A stretch of DNA of 64,000 bases from contig CALOAB010000027.1 in assembly GCA_942491185.1 (NCBI GenBank), positions 124,001-188,000 on the forward strand. Reading direction: 5' to 3'. Both the position numbers and the translations under genes were made by a program. The notes under the pieces are model-generated. The model searched no databases, was not told the DNA's origin, and saw nothing but the letters and a program-made list of their open reading frames with translations. The stretch comes from SLRI01 sp942491185 (GTDB lineage: Bacteria > Pseudomonadota > Alphaproteobacteria > Geminicoccales > Geminicoccaceae). Positions 56,832 to 64,000 of the stretch are shown here, one piece after another. Numbering within the stretch: the first letter of the stretch is position 1; each line of letters begins with the position of its first letter.

Positions 56832-58465
56832 GGCGCTTCCTCCCTCTTTCTTGGTGTTGTGCTCGCCGGTGACGCCCGGCCGCGGATCAAGTCGGAAGCC
56901 TTCTCGGCGATCATGATGGTGGGCGCGTTGGTGTTGCCCGAGGTGACGGCGGGCATGACCGAGGCGTCGACGACGCGCAGGCCCTCGATGCCGTGCACGC
57001 GGAGCTCGGCATCAACCACGGCCAGGGGGTCGGTGCCGATGCGGCAGGTGCAGGTCGGGTGGTACTGGGTGTGGCCGGTCTCACGCGCAAAGGCCAGGAG
57101 GTCTGCGTCGCTCAGCGTCTCGGCGCCGGGCAGCATCTCGACGGCGCGGTAGCGCTGCATCGCCGGCTGGGCCATGACGTCGCGCGCCATCTTGAGGCCG
57201 CCGACGACGACCTCCTGGTCGTGCTCGGTGGCGAGATAGTTAGCGAGCATGCGGGGCTGATCGAGCGGATCGGCGGAGCGCAGCGTGAGCTCGCCGCGGC
57301 TGGTCGGCCGCAGCTGCGAGACGATGGGCGAGCAGCCGGGGAAATCGTGGAAGTGGCCGGGCTTGTCGCCGCTCACCGGGTTGAAGTGGAACTGCAGGTC
57401 GGTGGCGTTGAGGCCGGGTTGGGTGCGGGCGAAGCCACCGGCCGTGGAGGGCCCGCTGGCGAGCGGGCCGCGGCCGAGAAAGGCGAACTTCAAGGCCTCA
57501 CGCGCCATCAACAGCCAGCTGTTGCGGACCTCGTTCAGGCTCTCCACGCCTTCGACCTGGTAGATCAGCTTGACCTGGAGATGGTCCTGCAGACCTTGGC
57601 CGACGCCGGGCAGATCATGGTGGACCTCGATGCCGTGCTCTCGCAGCTGTGCCGCCGGACCGATGCCGGAGACCATCAAGAGCTGGGGTGACTTGATGGC
57701 GCCTGCAGCGAGGATGACCTCGCCAGCGTCGATCGATTGCTCGACGCCGTTCACCAGACAGGTGACGCCGACGGCTCGCTTGCCCTGGAGCCTGATCTTG
57801 GTGACCTGGGCGTTGGTCCTGACTTCGAGATTCGGTCTGGATCTGGCAGGCTTGAGGTAGCCCGCGGCACTGCTGCAGCGCCGGCCGCCGCGGATGGTGA
57901 GCTGGAAGTAGCCCACGCCTTCCTGGCTGGCACCGTTGAAGTCGTCGTTCCTCGGCAGGCCGGCCTCGCCCGCAGCGGCGATGAAGGCATCGGAGAGGGG
58001 GTGGCCATCGGGTGGGTCGCCAACGCCCAAGGGGCCACCCGTGCCGTGCCATTCATCGCCGCCGCGCGCCTGATCCTCGGCCTTCTTGAAGTAGGGGAAG
58101 ACATCGTCCCAGCCCCAGCCGGTAGCCCCCGCGTCGCGCCAGCCGTCATAGTCGATGGGCAGGCCGCGCACGTAGACCATGGCGTTGATCGAGGACGAGC
58201 CGCCCAGCACTCGGCCACGTGGCCAGATTTGCGTTCGCCCGTTGAGACCGGGCTCCGGTGCGGTCTCGAAGTTCCAGCTCATGTTCTTGTGGTAGATGAG
58301 CCGATAATAGCCACCCGGCATGTGGATGAAGGGATCGCGGTCACGGCCGCCGGCCTCGAGCAGCAGCACCCGCGACTTGCCGTCCTCGGTGAGCCGATTG
58401 GCCAGCACGCAGCCCGCCGAGCCGCCGCCGACAATGACGTAGTCGAAGCCCGATGACGTGCTCAC
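56813..58465 (-). CDS. GMC-family FAD-dependent alcohol dehydrogenase (choline-dehydrogenase-like)
   Basis: 550-residue flavoprotein. The N-terminal FAD fold is VIVGGGSAGCVLANRL (about 11-26) and LLLEAGG; RGRVLGGSSSINAMVYVRG (about 80-98) is the GMC signature 1 and AAGAIKSPQLLMVSGIG (about 256-272) signature 2. The catalytic His is in HTQYHPTCTC (about 469-478) and the Asn in SGNTNAP. It starts overlapping the sulfatase stop (ATGA). It probably oxidises the alcohol released by the sulfatase. Confidence 0.93.
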   Translation of the reverse strand: MSTSSGFDYVIVGGGSAGCVLANRLTEDGKSRVLLLEAGGRDRDPFIHMPGGYYRLIYHKNMSWNFETAPEPGLNGRTQIWPRGRVLGGSSSINAMVYVRGLPIDYDGWRDAGATGWGWDDVFPYFKKAEDQARGGDEWHGTGGPLGVGDPPDGHPLSDAFIAAAGEAGLPRNDDFNGASQEGVGYFQLTIRGGRRCSSAAGYLKPARSRPNLEVRTNAQVTKIRLQGKRAVGVTCLVNGVEQSIDAGEVILAAGAIKSPQLLMVSGIGPAAQLREHGIEVHHDLPGVGQGLQDHLQVKLIYQVEGVESLNEVRNSWLLMAREALKFAFLGRGPLASGPSTAGGFARTQPGLNATDLQFHFNPVSGDKPGHFHDFPGCSPIVSQLRPTSRGELTLRSADPLDQPRMLANYLATEHDQEVVVGGLKMARDVMAQPAMQRYRAVEMLPGAETLSDADLLAFARETGHTQYHPTCTCRIGTDPLAVVDAELRVHGIEGLRVVDASVMPAVTSGNTNAPTIMIAEKASDLIRGRASPASTTPRKREEAPCPASV

Positions 58466-59898
58466 CTGGCCTCGGCCATCCAGTCACGGGTGCGGTAGTT
58501 GCTCTCGATCAGCCAGTCGCGCATGACGGCCAGCAGCTCCTCGCGGGTGGCGCGCTTGGCCGGCTCGTCCCAGAGATTGGTGACCTCGCCAGGGTCCGCC
58601 TCGAGGTCGAAGAGCTGGCCGTAGTCGGCGCCCTTGAAGTGGACGAGCTTGTGCGCCTTGTCGCGGATCATCGTGATGAACTCGGCACCGGTCAGGTTCA
58701 CGTCACCCGCCTGCTCGCAGAACACGTGCTCGCGCGGCTGCCAGTCCCGGCCGTCGAGGGCCGGCAGCAGCGAGCGGGCCTCGAAGCTGTCGGGCACGTC
58801 GCAGCCGGCGAGCTCGAGGATGGTGGGGCCGAGATCGAAGAGCTGGCAGAGCCCGTCCACCTCGCGACCGGCGGCGAAGCGCCCCGGCGACCAGGCGATC
58901 AGCGGTGTGCGGGTGATGCAGTCGTACATCGACCATTTCTGGATCAGGCCGTGCTCGCCCATGCAATCGCCGTGGTCGGAGGCGAAGAAGACGACGGCGT
59001 TCTCAAGGTAGCCTTGCGCTTCCAGGGACTTGAGCAGGGCCTCGATGGCGTCGTCGATCATCGTCACGTTGGCGCCGTAATAGGCCCAAAGCCGGTGCAG
59101 CTGCTCCTCGGTCGGGTTCAGGCTCCATGCGACCGAGTCGTGGTCAACGTCGACGTCGTGCTGCCGCTTCTCCTTCAAGGGCGGCGGCAGGGAGTCCAGC
59201 TCGGCCTGGCTCGGCCGCGGGATCGGGATGTCGTTCTGCTTGAGATAGGGCTCGGCGTAGCGCCTGGTCGGGTCGTAGGGCGGGTGCGGTCCGGGGAAGC
59301 CCACCTGGAGGAAGAGCGGCTCGGTGACCGGGTAGGTGTCGACCCACCATTTCGCCATGTTGCCGACGAAGACGTCGGAATGCAGGTGCTCGGGCAGGTC
59401 CCACTCGAAGGCGCCGAGCCGTTCCTTGTAGTCGTCGCGCTTGCGGTACTCGACGCGCTGCTGCTTCTTCAGGCCGTGCGCGGCCAGGGCTTTGTCCCAC
59501 TCGTCGAAGTACCAGCGGCCCTCCATGTAGCGGTCCTTGTTCTCGACCACGTAGCGCTCGTGGAAGCCGGAGTCCGCGGCGTATGGGATGGTGTGCATCT
59601 TGCCGATATTGACGCAGCGATAGCCGGATGCGTTGAGCTGCTCGACCCAGGTGCGGCGCCAGGGCTGACCGTTCCGGAGCACGCCCGTGGTGTGCGGGTA
59701 GTAGCCCTTGAACAGGCTGGCCCGGCAGGGGACGCAGGACGCGGCGGTGATGTGGCAGTCGGTGAAGACTTGGCCTTCCTTGATCAGCCGATCGAGGGTC
59801 GGCGTCCTCACCCAGGAGGCGCCCAGCGCGTTGATCGTGTCGTAACGCTGCTGGTCGGTGAGAATCAGGATGATGTTGGGCCGTTCTTGGGTGGTCAT
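58462..59898 (-). CDS. Sulfatase / phosphonate monoester hydrolase family protein
   Basis: 478-residue alkaline-phosphatase-superfamily hydrolase. The N-terminal metal site is IILILTDQQRYD (about 9-20). The formylglycine signature is CVPCRASLFKGYYPHTTG (about 55-72): the first Cys would be converted to formylglycine by a maturase not seen here, and the position usually Ser or Ala is Cys. ASDHGDCMGEHGL (about 305-317) and QKWSMYD supply further ligands. No signal peptide is seen, so it is cytoplasmic. It follows the tct transporter and precedes the GMC dehydrogenase, which suggests import then hydrolysis of a sulfate or phosphonate ester. Confidence 0.9.
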   Translation of the reverse strand: MTTQERPNIILILTDQQRYDTINALGASWVRTPTLDRLIKEGQVFTDCHITAASCVPCRASLFKGYYPHTTGVLRNGQPWRRTWVEQLNASGYRCVNIGKMHTIPYAADSGFHERYVVENKDRYMEGRWYFDEWDKALAAHGLKKQQRVEYRKRDDYKERLGAFEWDLPEHLHSDVFVGNMAKWWVDTYPVTEPLFLQVGFPGPHPPYDPTRRYAEPYLKQNDIPIPRPSQAELDSLPPPLKEKRQHDVDVDHDSVAWSLNPTEEQLHRLWAYYGANVTMIDDAIEALLKSLEAQGYLENAVVFFASDHGDCMGEHGLIQKWSMYDCITRTPLIAWSPGRFAAGREVDGLCQLFDLGPTILELAGCDVPDSFEARSLLPALDGRDWQPREHVFCEQAGDVNLTGAEFITMIRDKAHKLVHFKGADYGQLFDLEADPGEVTNLWDEPAKRATREELLAVMRDWLIESNYRTRDWMAEAR

Positions 59899-61384
59899 GA
59901 GGCCTCCTCTTCAGCTGCGAGACGCTTCTGTCGCCAGCCCTGGTAGAGCGGCCAGCAGAGCGTCAGGATCGAGATCACGAAGAACGTCGCGGCGAACGGC
60001 CGCTGGAAAAGCTCGAGGAAGTTGCCGTCGGCCGACATCATGCCGGACCGCAGCTGCTCCTCGGCGATGGGTGACAGGACGAAGCCGATGACGAAGGGTC
60101 CGAGCGGCACTTTGGCGTATTCGAGCGCGAAACCAATGAGGCCGAAGGACAGCATCACCCAGACATCGAAGAAGCGGTTGTTCAAGGCGAAGGTGCCGAC
60201 CACGCAGAAAAGCAGGATCGCGGTCAGGAGATAGGCTCTTGGCACGTACATCAGCCGCGCGATCCAACCCACGGCGGTCAGCATCATCACCGCCATGATG
60301 ATGTTGGCGACGAGATAGGAGGCGATGACGCCGTAGGCGACCTCGGGGTTGGTGGTGAAGAGCAGCGGGCCGGGCTGGAGATTGTGGATGATCAAGGCAC
60401 CGATAAGGATGGCCTCGACCACGCTGCCGGGGATGCCCATGGTGATCAGCGGCACCAAGGCACCACCGACGGACGCGTTGTTGGCGGTCTCGGCGGCCAC
60501 CACGCCGCCCTCGTGGCCCGTGCCGAATTTCTTCGGTGTCTTGGACACGCTCTTGGCGGTCGCATAGGCCAGCATGGCTGCGATATTGCCGCCGATGCCA
60601 GGCAGGATGCCGACCCAGGTGCCGATCACGACGAGCGCAGGAGGTTGGGCCCGTGGGTGATGAAGTCCTTGGCCTTGATCGCGATACGCCCCTTGGCGAC
60701 GCGCACCTGCTCGAGCCGCTGCTCGATATTGATGATGTCCTTGAGGATCTGGCTGATGGCGAAGGTGCCGATCAGCACGGGCAGCAGGTTGAGCCCGCCC
60801 ATCATCTGGTCCATGCCGAAGGTGAGGCGCAGCTGGCCGATCGAGGGATCGATGCCGGGCATGGCGAGAATCATGCCGAGGCATGCCGCGATCAGCCCCT
60901 TGACCATCGAGCCCTGGCTCAAGGAGGCGAGCATCACCAAGGCCATCAGCACCATGGTGAAGTATTCCCAAGGCCCGAACTGCAGCGCCAGGTCGGCCAA
61001 GGGTGGCGAGAGGACGGCCAGGAACACCCAGGAGATCAGGCCGCCCACGACCGAGGCGGTGATGCCGAGCGCCAGGGCCCGCTCGCCCTGGCCTTGCTGC
61101 GCCATGGGGAAGCCGTCGAAGGTCGTCATGATCGAGGCGGGTGTGCCCGGCATGCGGAGCAGCGTGGCGGCGATCAGCCCGCCCGAGATGCCGCCCACAT
61201 ACATGCCGATCAGCAGCGTCATCGCATCGACGCTCGACATGTAGAAGGTGAGTGGCAGCGAGAGTGCTATGAGCATGGAGGCCGTGAGGCCTGGGATCGA
61301 GCCCACGATAATGCCGAGCGCCACGCCGATCGTCAGGTAAGCCAGCGGCCAGAATGAGAAGAGGGCGGCAAACGCGTCGATCAT
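59895..61384 (-). pseudogene. tctA: tctA, large permease of the tripartite tricarboxylate transporter, frameshifted
   Basis: TctA is a 10-12-segment inner-membrane permease of about 500 residues. The first part (61384-60626) begins MIDAFAALFSFWPLAYLTIG and ends early at a TGA after GPNLLRSS. The remainder continues in another frame from about 60631 with VVIGTWVGILPGIGGN, a segment typical of the TctA middle, to 59895. Restoring one missing base near 60628 gives 496 residues, the normal length. It overlaps tctB and the sulfatase gene by ATGA. Real decay, a programmed shift or a sequencing error could explain it. Confidence 0.85.
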
Positions 61385-61869
61385 GGCAGGTCGATGTAGA
61401 AAAAGCGGGTGAAGACGAGCCAGATGACGCCGACCATCACGACGACGAAGCCCAGGAGCCACGGCAGGCGCTTTGGCGCGAAGCCCGTGAGCAGGCCGCC
61501 GATGACGGTGAACGCGATGATCGAGGCCGGGATGAAGCCCAGGAGTCGCTGATCCATGGCGAGCACGTAGAGCACCAGCACGCCGAAGACGGCGATCGCC
61601 AGGAGCGGTCGCGGGCGAAAAGCAGCACTCGCCGCCGCCGTCCGATCGTCGCCCTGGGCTCGCTGTCGCGCAAAAGCGCGGAACAGGACAATGAGCGACA
61701 GCAACGCCATGATCAGCGCCAAGGCACGGGGCAGGGCCGCCGAGCCGATGGGCTCATAGCGCGGCGGCGGGAGGTCGGCCGTGCCCCACCAGACGACGCC
61801 GGCAAAGGCCAGCATCGCGAGCGCGAAGCAGATATCGGCGAGCGGAGCGCGCTCGCTCATTTCTGACAC
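61381..61869 (-). CDS. tctB: TctB, small permease of the tripartite tricarboxylate transporter
   Basis: 162-residue membrane protein with four predicted segments (about 10-28, 38-62, 78-118 region and 128-155), the TctB layout. GTG 61869 has GGGAGG 7 bases upstream; ATG 61860 is an alternative. It pairs with TctA and should dock the binding protein TctC. The stop overlaps the tctA ATG. Confidence 0.87.
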   Translation of the reverse strand: MSEMSERAPLADICFALAMLAFAGVVWWGTADLPPPRYEPIGSAALPRALALIMALLSLIVLFRAFARQRAQGDDRTAAASAAFRPRPLLAIAVFGVLVLYVLAMDQRLLGFIPASIIAFTVIGGLLTGFAPKRLPWLLGFVVVMVGVIWLVFTRFFYIDLP

Positions 61870-62872
61870 GGCCGAGCCTCCCTGAAGCTACCGCAGGCCT
61901 CAGCGGATCTCGGCCGCGACCTCTTGCAGCCGGCCCCAGCAGCTCGACCGACTGGTCGTGCGCCGCAGCGGCGTCCGTCCAGTAATGGTCGAGCGAGTTC
62001 TCGGCGAACCAGGTTTTGATCTCTTCGTCCTCGAACGCGATCATCAAGGCCTCGGTGATGATGTCGAGGTTCTCTTGCGGCGTGCCCTCGGGCGCCAGCC
62101 ACCAATTGGGATTGGCCCAGACGACGTCGTAGCCGAGCTCGGTCGCGGTCGGCACGTCGGGGATCGTGTCGATCCGGTTCGGGCCGAAGAAGACCACGGC
62201 GTCGAGCCCGCGGCCCGCCGTCTCCCAGCCCGCATATTCGCTTGCTGCAAAGAGCGAGATGTCGGCATTGCCGCCAGCGATCATCTTCAGCCGGTCGGCA
62301 CCGCTGCCGGCCTGCACCTTCCTGGTCTCGAAGCCGGCTTCCTTGGCCAATAGCGCGCCGACGAAGTGCGGGATCGTGCCGATGCCGATCACCTCGACCA
62401 GGCTCTCGGGCTCGGCCTTGAGCTGCTGCACCACGTCGTCGAGGGTCTCGAGCTCGAGGTCGCTGCGGACCGTCCAGACGGGGCTGCCGCCGCCGGTGAA
62501 GCCGATGGAGGCGAAGTCGTCCGGCCCCTGCTCGATGATGCCCATGGCGTTGGCGATGAGCATCTGGTGGTGCCAGTGCATGATGGTGTGGCCGTCGGGG
62601 TCGGCGCTCAGCACCTCCTGGGCGGCAACAGCCCCACCGCCGCCCGGCATGTTGACGACCACCAAAGGCTGCGGCAGCAGGCCCTGCTCCTCGATCTTGG
62701 CAGCGAGCAGACGGGCCACGGTGTCGGTGCGGCCGCCGGGCGCGAAACCGACGATGACGCGGATCGGCTTGTCGGGAAAGGCTTCGGCACCGCTCGGCAG
62801 CGCCATGGTGCTGAAGGTCGCGACCGTGAGGGCTGTGGCCGCGAGCAGAGCGCTCTGGGCTCGCATGATCAT
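61754..62872 (-). CDS. tctC: TctC-family solute-binding protein with a probable frameshifted C-terminus
   Basis: Periplasmic binding protein of the tripartite tricarboxylate transporter, 372 residues as read. A signal peptide (about 1-31, MALPSGAEA) is followed by the family opening DKPIRVIVGFAPGGRTDTVARLL split over about 35-57, and VVNMPGGGGAVA (about 73-84). After VELLG (near 315) the frame becomes Arg-rich and runs over the tctB start. One base shorter near 61932-61937 would give RLQEVAAEIR and a stop at 61900, the normal 323 residues, just before tctB. I infer an extra C or G here. It overlaps the regulator stop by ATGA. Confidence 0.82.
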   Translation of the reverse strand: MIMRAQSALLAATALTVATFSTMALPSGAEAFPDKPIRVIVGFAPGGRTDTVARLLAAKIEEQGLLPQPLVVVNMPGGGGAVAAQEVLSADPDGHTIMHWHHQMLIANAMGIIEQGPDDFASIGFTGGGSPVWTVRSDLELETLDDVVQQLKAEPESLVEVIGIGTIPHFVGALLAKEAGFETRKVQAGSGADRLKMIAGGNADISLFAASEYAGWETAGRGLDAVVFFGPNRIDTIPDVPTATELGYDVVWANPNWWLAPEGTPQENLDIITEALMIAFEDEEIKTWFAENSLDHYWTDAAAAHDQSVELLGPAARGRGRDPLRPAVASGRLGRVRNERARSARRYLLRARDAGLCRRRLVGHGRPPAAAL

Positions 62873-64000
62873 GATGATGGCTCCCTGGTGGTTGACGGCG
62901 GGGCGTCTTTTGATCGCCCGGCTGGTTGCTGGTCGAAGATGTTGTCGAGAGCGGCTGGGCCGCTCGTCGCTCGTGTCGTGCTGGCACGGGCGATCAGCTG
63001 GCCCGCGAAAACCGTCTCGACCGCCTCGCCGCCGGCGATCCGTTCGAGCAGCGCTTTGGCTGCGGCATGGCCGATGGCGGCGCGCGGCGGACGAACGGTC
63101 GAGAGCGCCGGCGTGACGCAGGTCGAGGCCTCGTTGTCGCCGAAGCCGATGACGCCGATCTGGTCCGGCACCGACCTTCCCGCCCGGGCGAGGGCGCGGA
63201 GCACGCCCATGGCGATGACGTCGCTGTTGCAGGCGATGCCGTCGATGTCCGGGTGGGCCGCCAGCAGCAGGTCGGCCAGCGACTCGCCGAGTGCTGCGCT
63301 GCCGCCATCGGGTGCGGTGACGGTGATCGGCTCCAGCCCGTGCTCGCGCAGGAGCTCGAGGCCGGCATCGCGACGGCGCTGGGCACGGTAATCGTGGCGG
63401 CGGATGCAGCCGACAAAGGCGATGCGCCGATAGCCACGGTCCAGCAGATGCTGAATCTGGCTGCGGCCGATGGCGCCGTGATCCATGCCGACCGCGGAAT
63501 CGATGTGCTCGCGGCCAGCCTCCCAGATCTCGACCACGGGGATCTGTGCTGCTGCCAGCAGCTCGGCCACCTTCGGGTGGTGGTCGGTGCCGACCAGGGC
63601 CATGGCGGCGGGGCGCCAGCTCAAGAGTGTCCTGACCAGCTGCAGCTCTTGGTCGAGATCGTAGTGGCTGTTGCCGATCATGACGCTGAGCCCGGCGCGA
63701 CCGAGCTCGCTCTGCAGGGCGTCGATCATCGCCGCATACTCGGAATAGAAGAGCGAGGTGAGGATCACGCCGACGACATCCGTATGGGCGCCGGCCAGCC
63801 CACCGGCGAGGCGGTTGGGGACGTAGTCGAGCTCCTCGAGCAGCGCCTCGATCTGCCGGCGGAGGTCGGGCCGGACCGTGTGCGGGGCGCGAATGGCCCG
63901 CGAGACGGTGTTGATCGAGACGCCGGCCAGGGCGGCGACATCCTTCAGCCCGACCCGCTTGGCTGTGGTCGGTGGTGTGTCGTCGATCGCCGCGTCTGCC
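62869..64000 (-). CDS. LacI-family transcriptional regulator (5' end beyond the window)
   Basis: At least 376 residues visible, running off the right edge. The HTH (KRVGLKDVAALAGVSINTVS with hinge DYVPNRLAGGLAG) and the effector-binding domain (VGVILTSLFYSEYAA, GIACNSDVIAMGVL, IGVIGFGDNEAST) are complete or nearly so; only the start codon and a few residues before an Asp/Thr/Pro-rich lead are missing. Its stop overlaps the tctC start (ATGA), so it heads the operon and probably controls it in response to the transported compound. Confidence 0.93.
   Translation of the reverse strand, partial: ADAAIDDTPPTTAKRVGLKDVAALAGVSINTVSRAIRAPHTVRPDLRRQIEALLEELDYVPNRLAGGLAGAHTDVVGVILTSLFYSEYAAMIDALQSELGRAGLSVMIGNSHYDLDQELQLVRTLLSWRPAAMALVGTDHHPKVAELLAAAQIPVVEIWEAGREHIDSAVGMDHGAIGRSQIQHLLDRGYRRIAFVGCIRRHDYRAQRRRDAGLELLREHGLEPITVTAPDGGSAALGESLADLLLAAHPDIDGIACNSDVIAMGVLRALARAGRSVPDQIGVIGFGDNEASTCVTPALSTVRPPRAAIGHAAAKALLERIAGGEAVETVFAGQLIARASTTRATSGPAALDNIFDQQPAGRSKDAPPSTTREPSS

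Overview
The window is GC-rich DNA from a bacterium that looks like an alphaproteobacterium. The main reasons are the order comF-grxC-DUF1178-ubiG-lysC-ptsP-(RodZ-like)-ispG-hisS-prfA-prmC, the rph/rdgB pair, a dnaK promoter of the alphaproteobacterial RpoH type, and many GTG/TTG starts with ATGA overlaps. Rhodospirillales- or Geminicoccales-like lineages are possible, but the sequence does not settle the order. No phage, plasmid, insertion sequence or CRISPR array was recognised.

Layout. 1-5933: tail of an unknown gene with a terminator, a cysteine synthase, then heat-shock genes htpX (minus) and dnaK-dnaJ (plus), with sigma32-like promoters between them. 6052-8318: a minus-strand stress cluster of an unknown protein, two CBS-domain proteins and a UspA protein, with FNR/FixK-type boxes. 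8401-10880: DUF3253 protein, FAH-family hydrolase, murA. A decayed tRNA-Ala fragment lies just upstream of murA. 11182-18724: a LacI regulator divergent from a six-gene carbohydrate operon (binding protein, two permeases, ATPase, sugar isomerase/epimerase, Gfo/Idh/MocA dehydrogenase). 18934-21501: a pterin/folate cluster, folB-folK-(degenerate DHPS)-folM-like.

21506-27860 is the most unusual region. A Rieske domain fused to a thiamine-pyrophosphate enzyme (minus) is divergent from a tightly overlapping five-gene plus-strand operon. That operon encodes a Rieske-glutamate-synthase-like fusion, a small membrane protein, a ferric-reductase-like haem membrane protein with a C-terminal Rieske domain, a membrane-anchored cysteine-containing protein and another small membrane protein. 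Three Rieske fusions in one locus suggest an undescribed electron-transfer system.

27906-48761 is mostly housekeeping: tRNA-Ala(TGC), rdgB, rph, nucleotide-sugar genes galU-ugd-pgm/manB, comF, grxC, DUF1178, ubiG, lysC, a nitronate monooxygenase relative, ptsP, a RodZ-like protein, ispG, hisS, a Na/Pi-cotransporter-like protein, prfA and prmC. A structured 105-bp inverted-repeat element sits between ispG and hisS. 48881-55871: an RND efflux adaptor and pump, then clpB with a heat-shock-like promoter.

56073-64000 is one minus-strand catabolic operon read from the right edge: LacI regulator (cut by the window), tctC, tctB, tctA, sulfatase, GMC alcohol dehydrogenase and SDR. It fits uptake of a sulfate (or phosphonate) ester, hydrolysis, then oxidation of the released alcohol. 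Both tctC and tctA carry apparent single-base frameshifts, so the transporter is either decaying or mis-sequenced.
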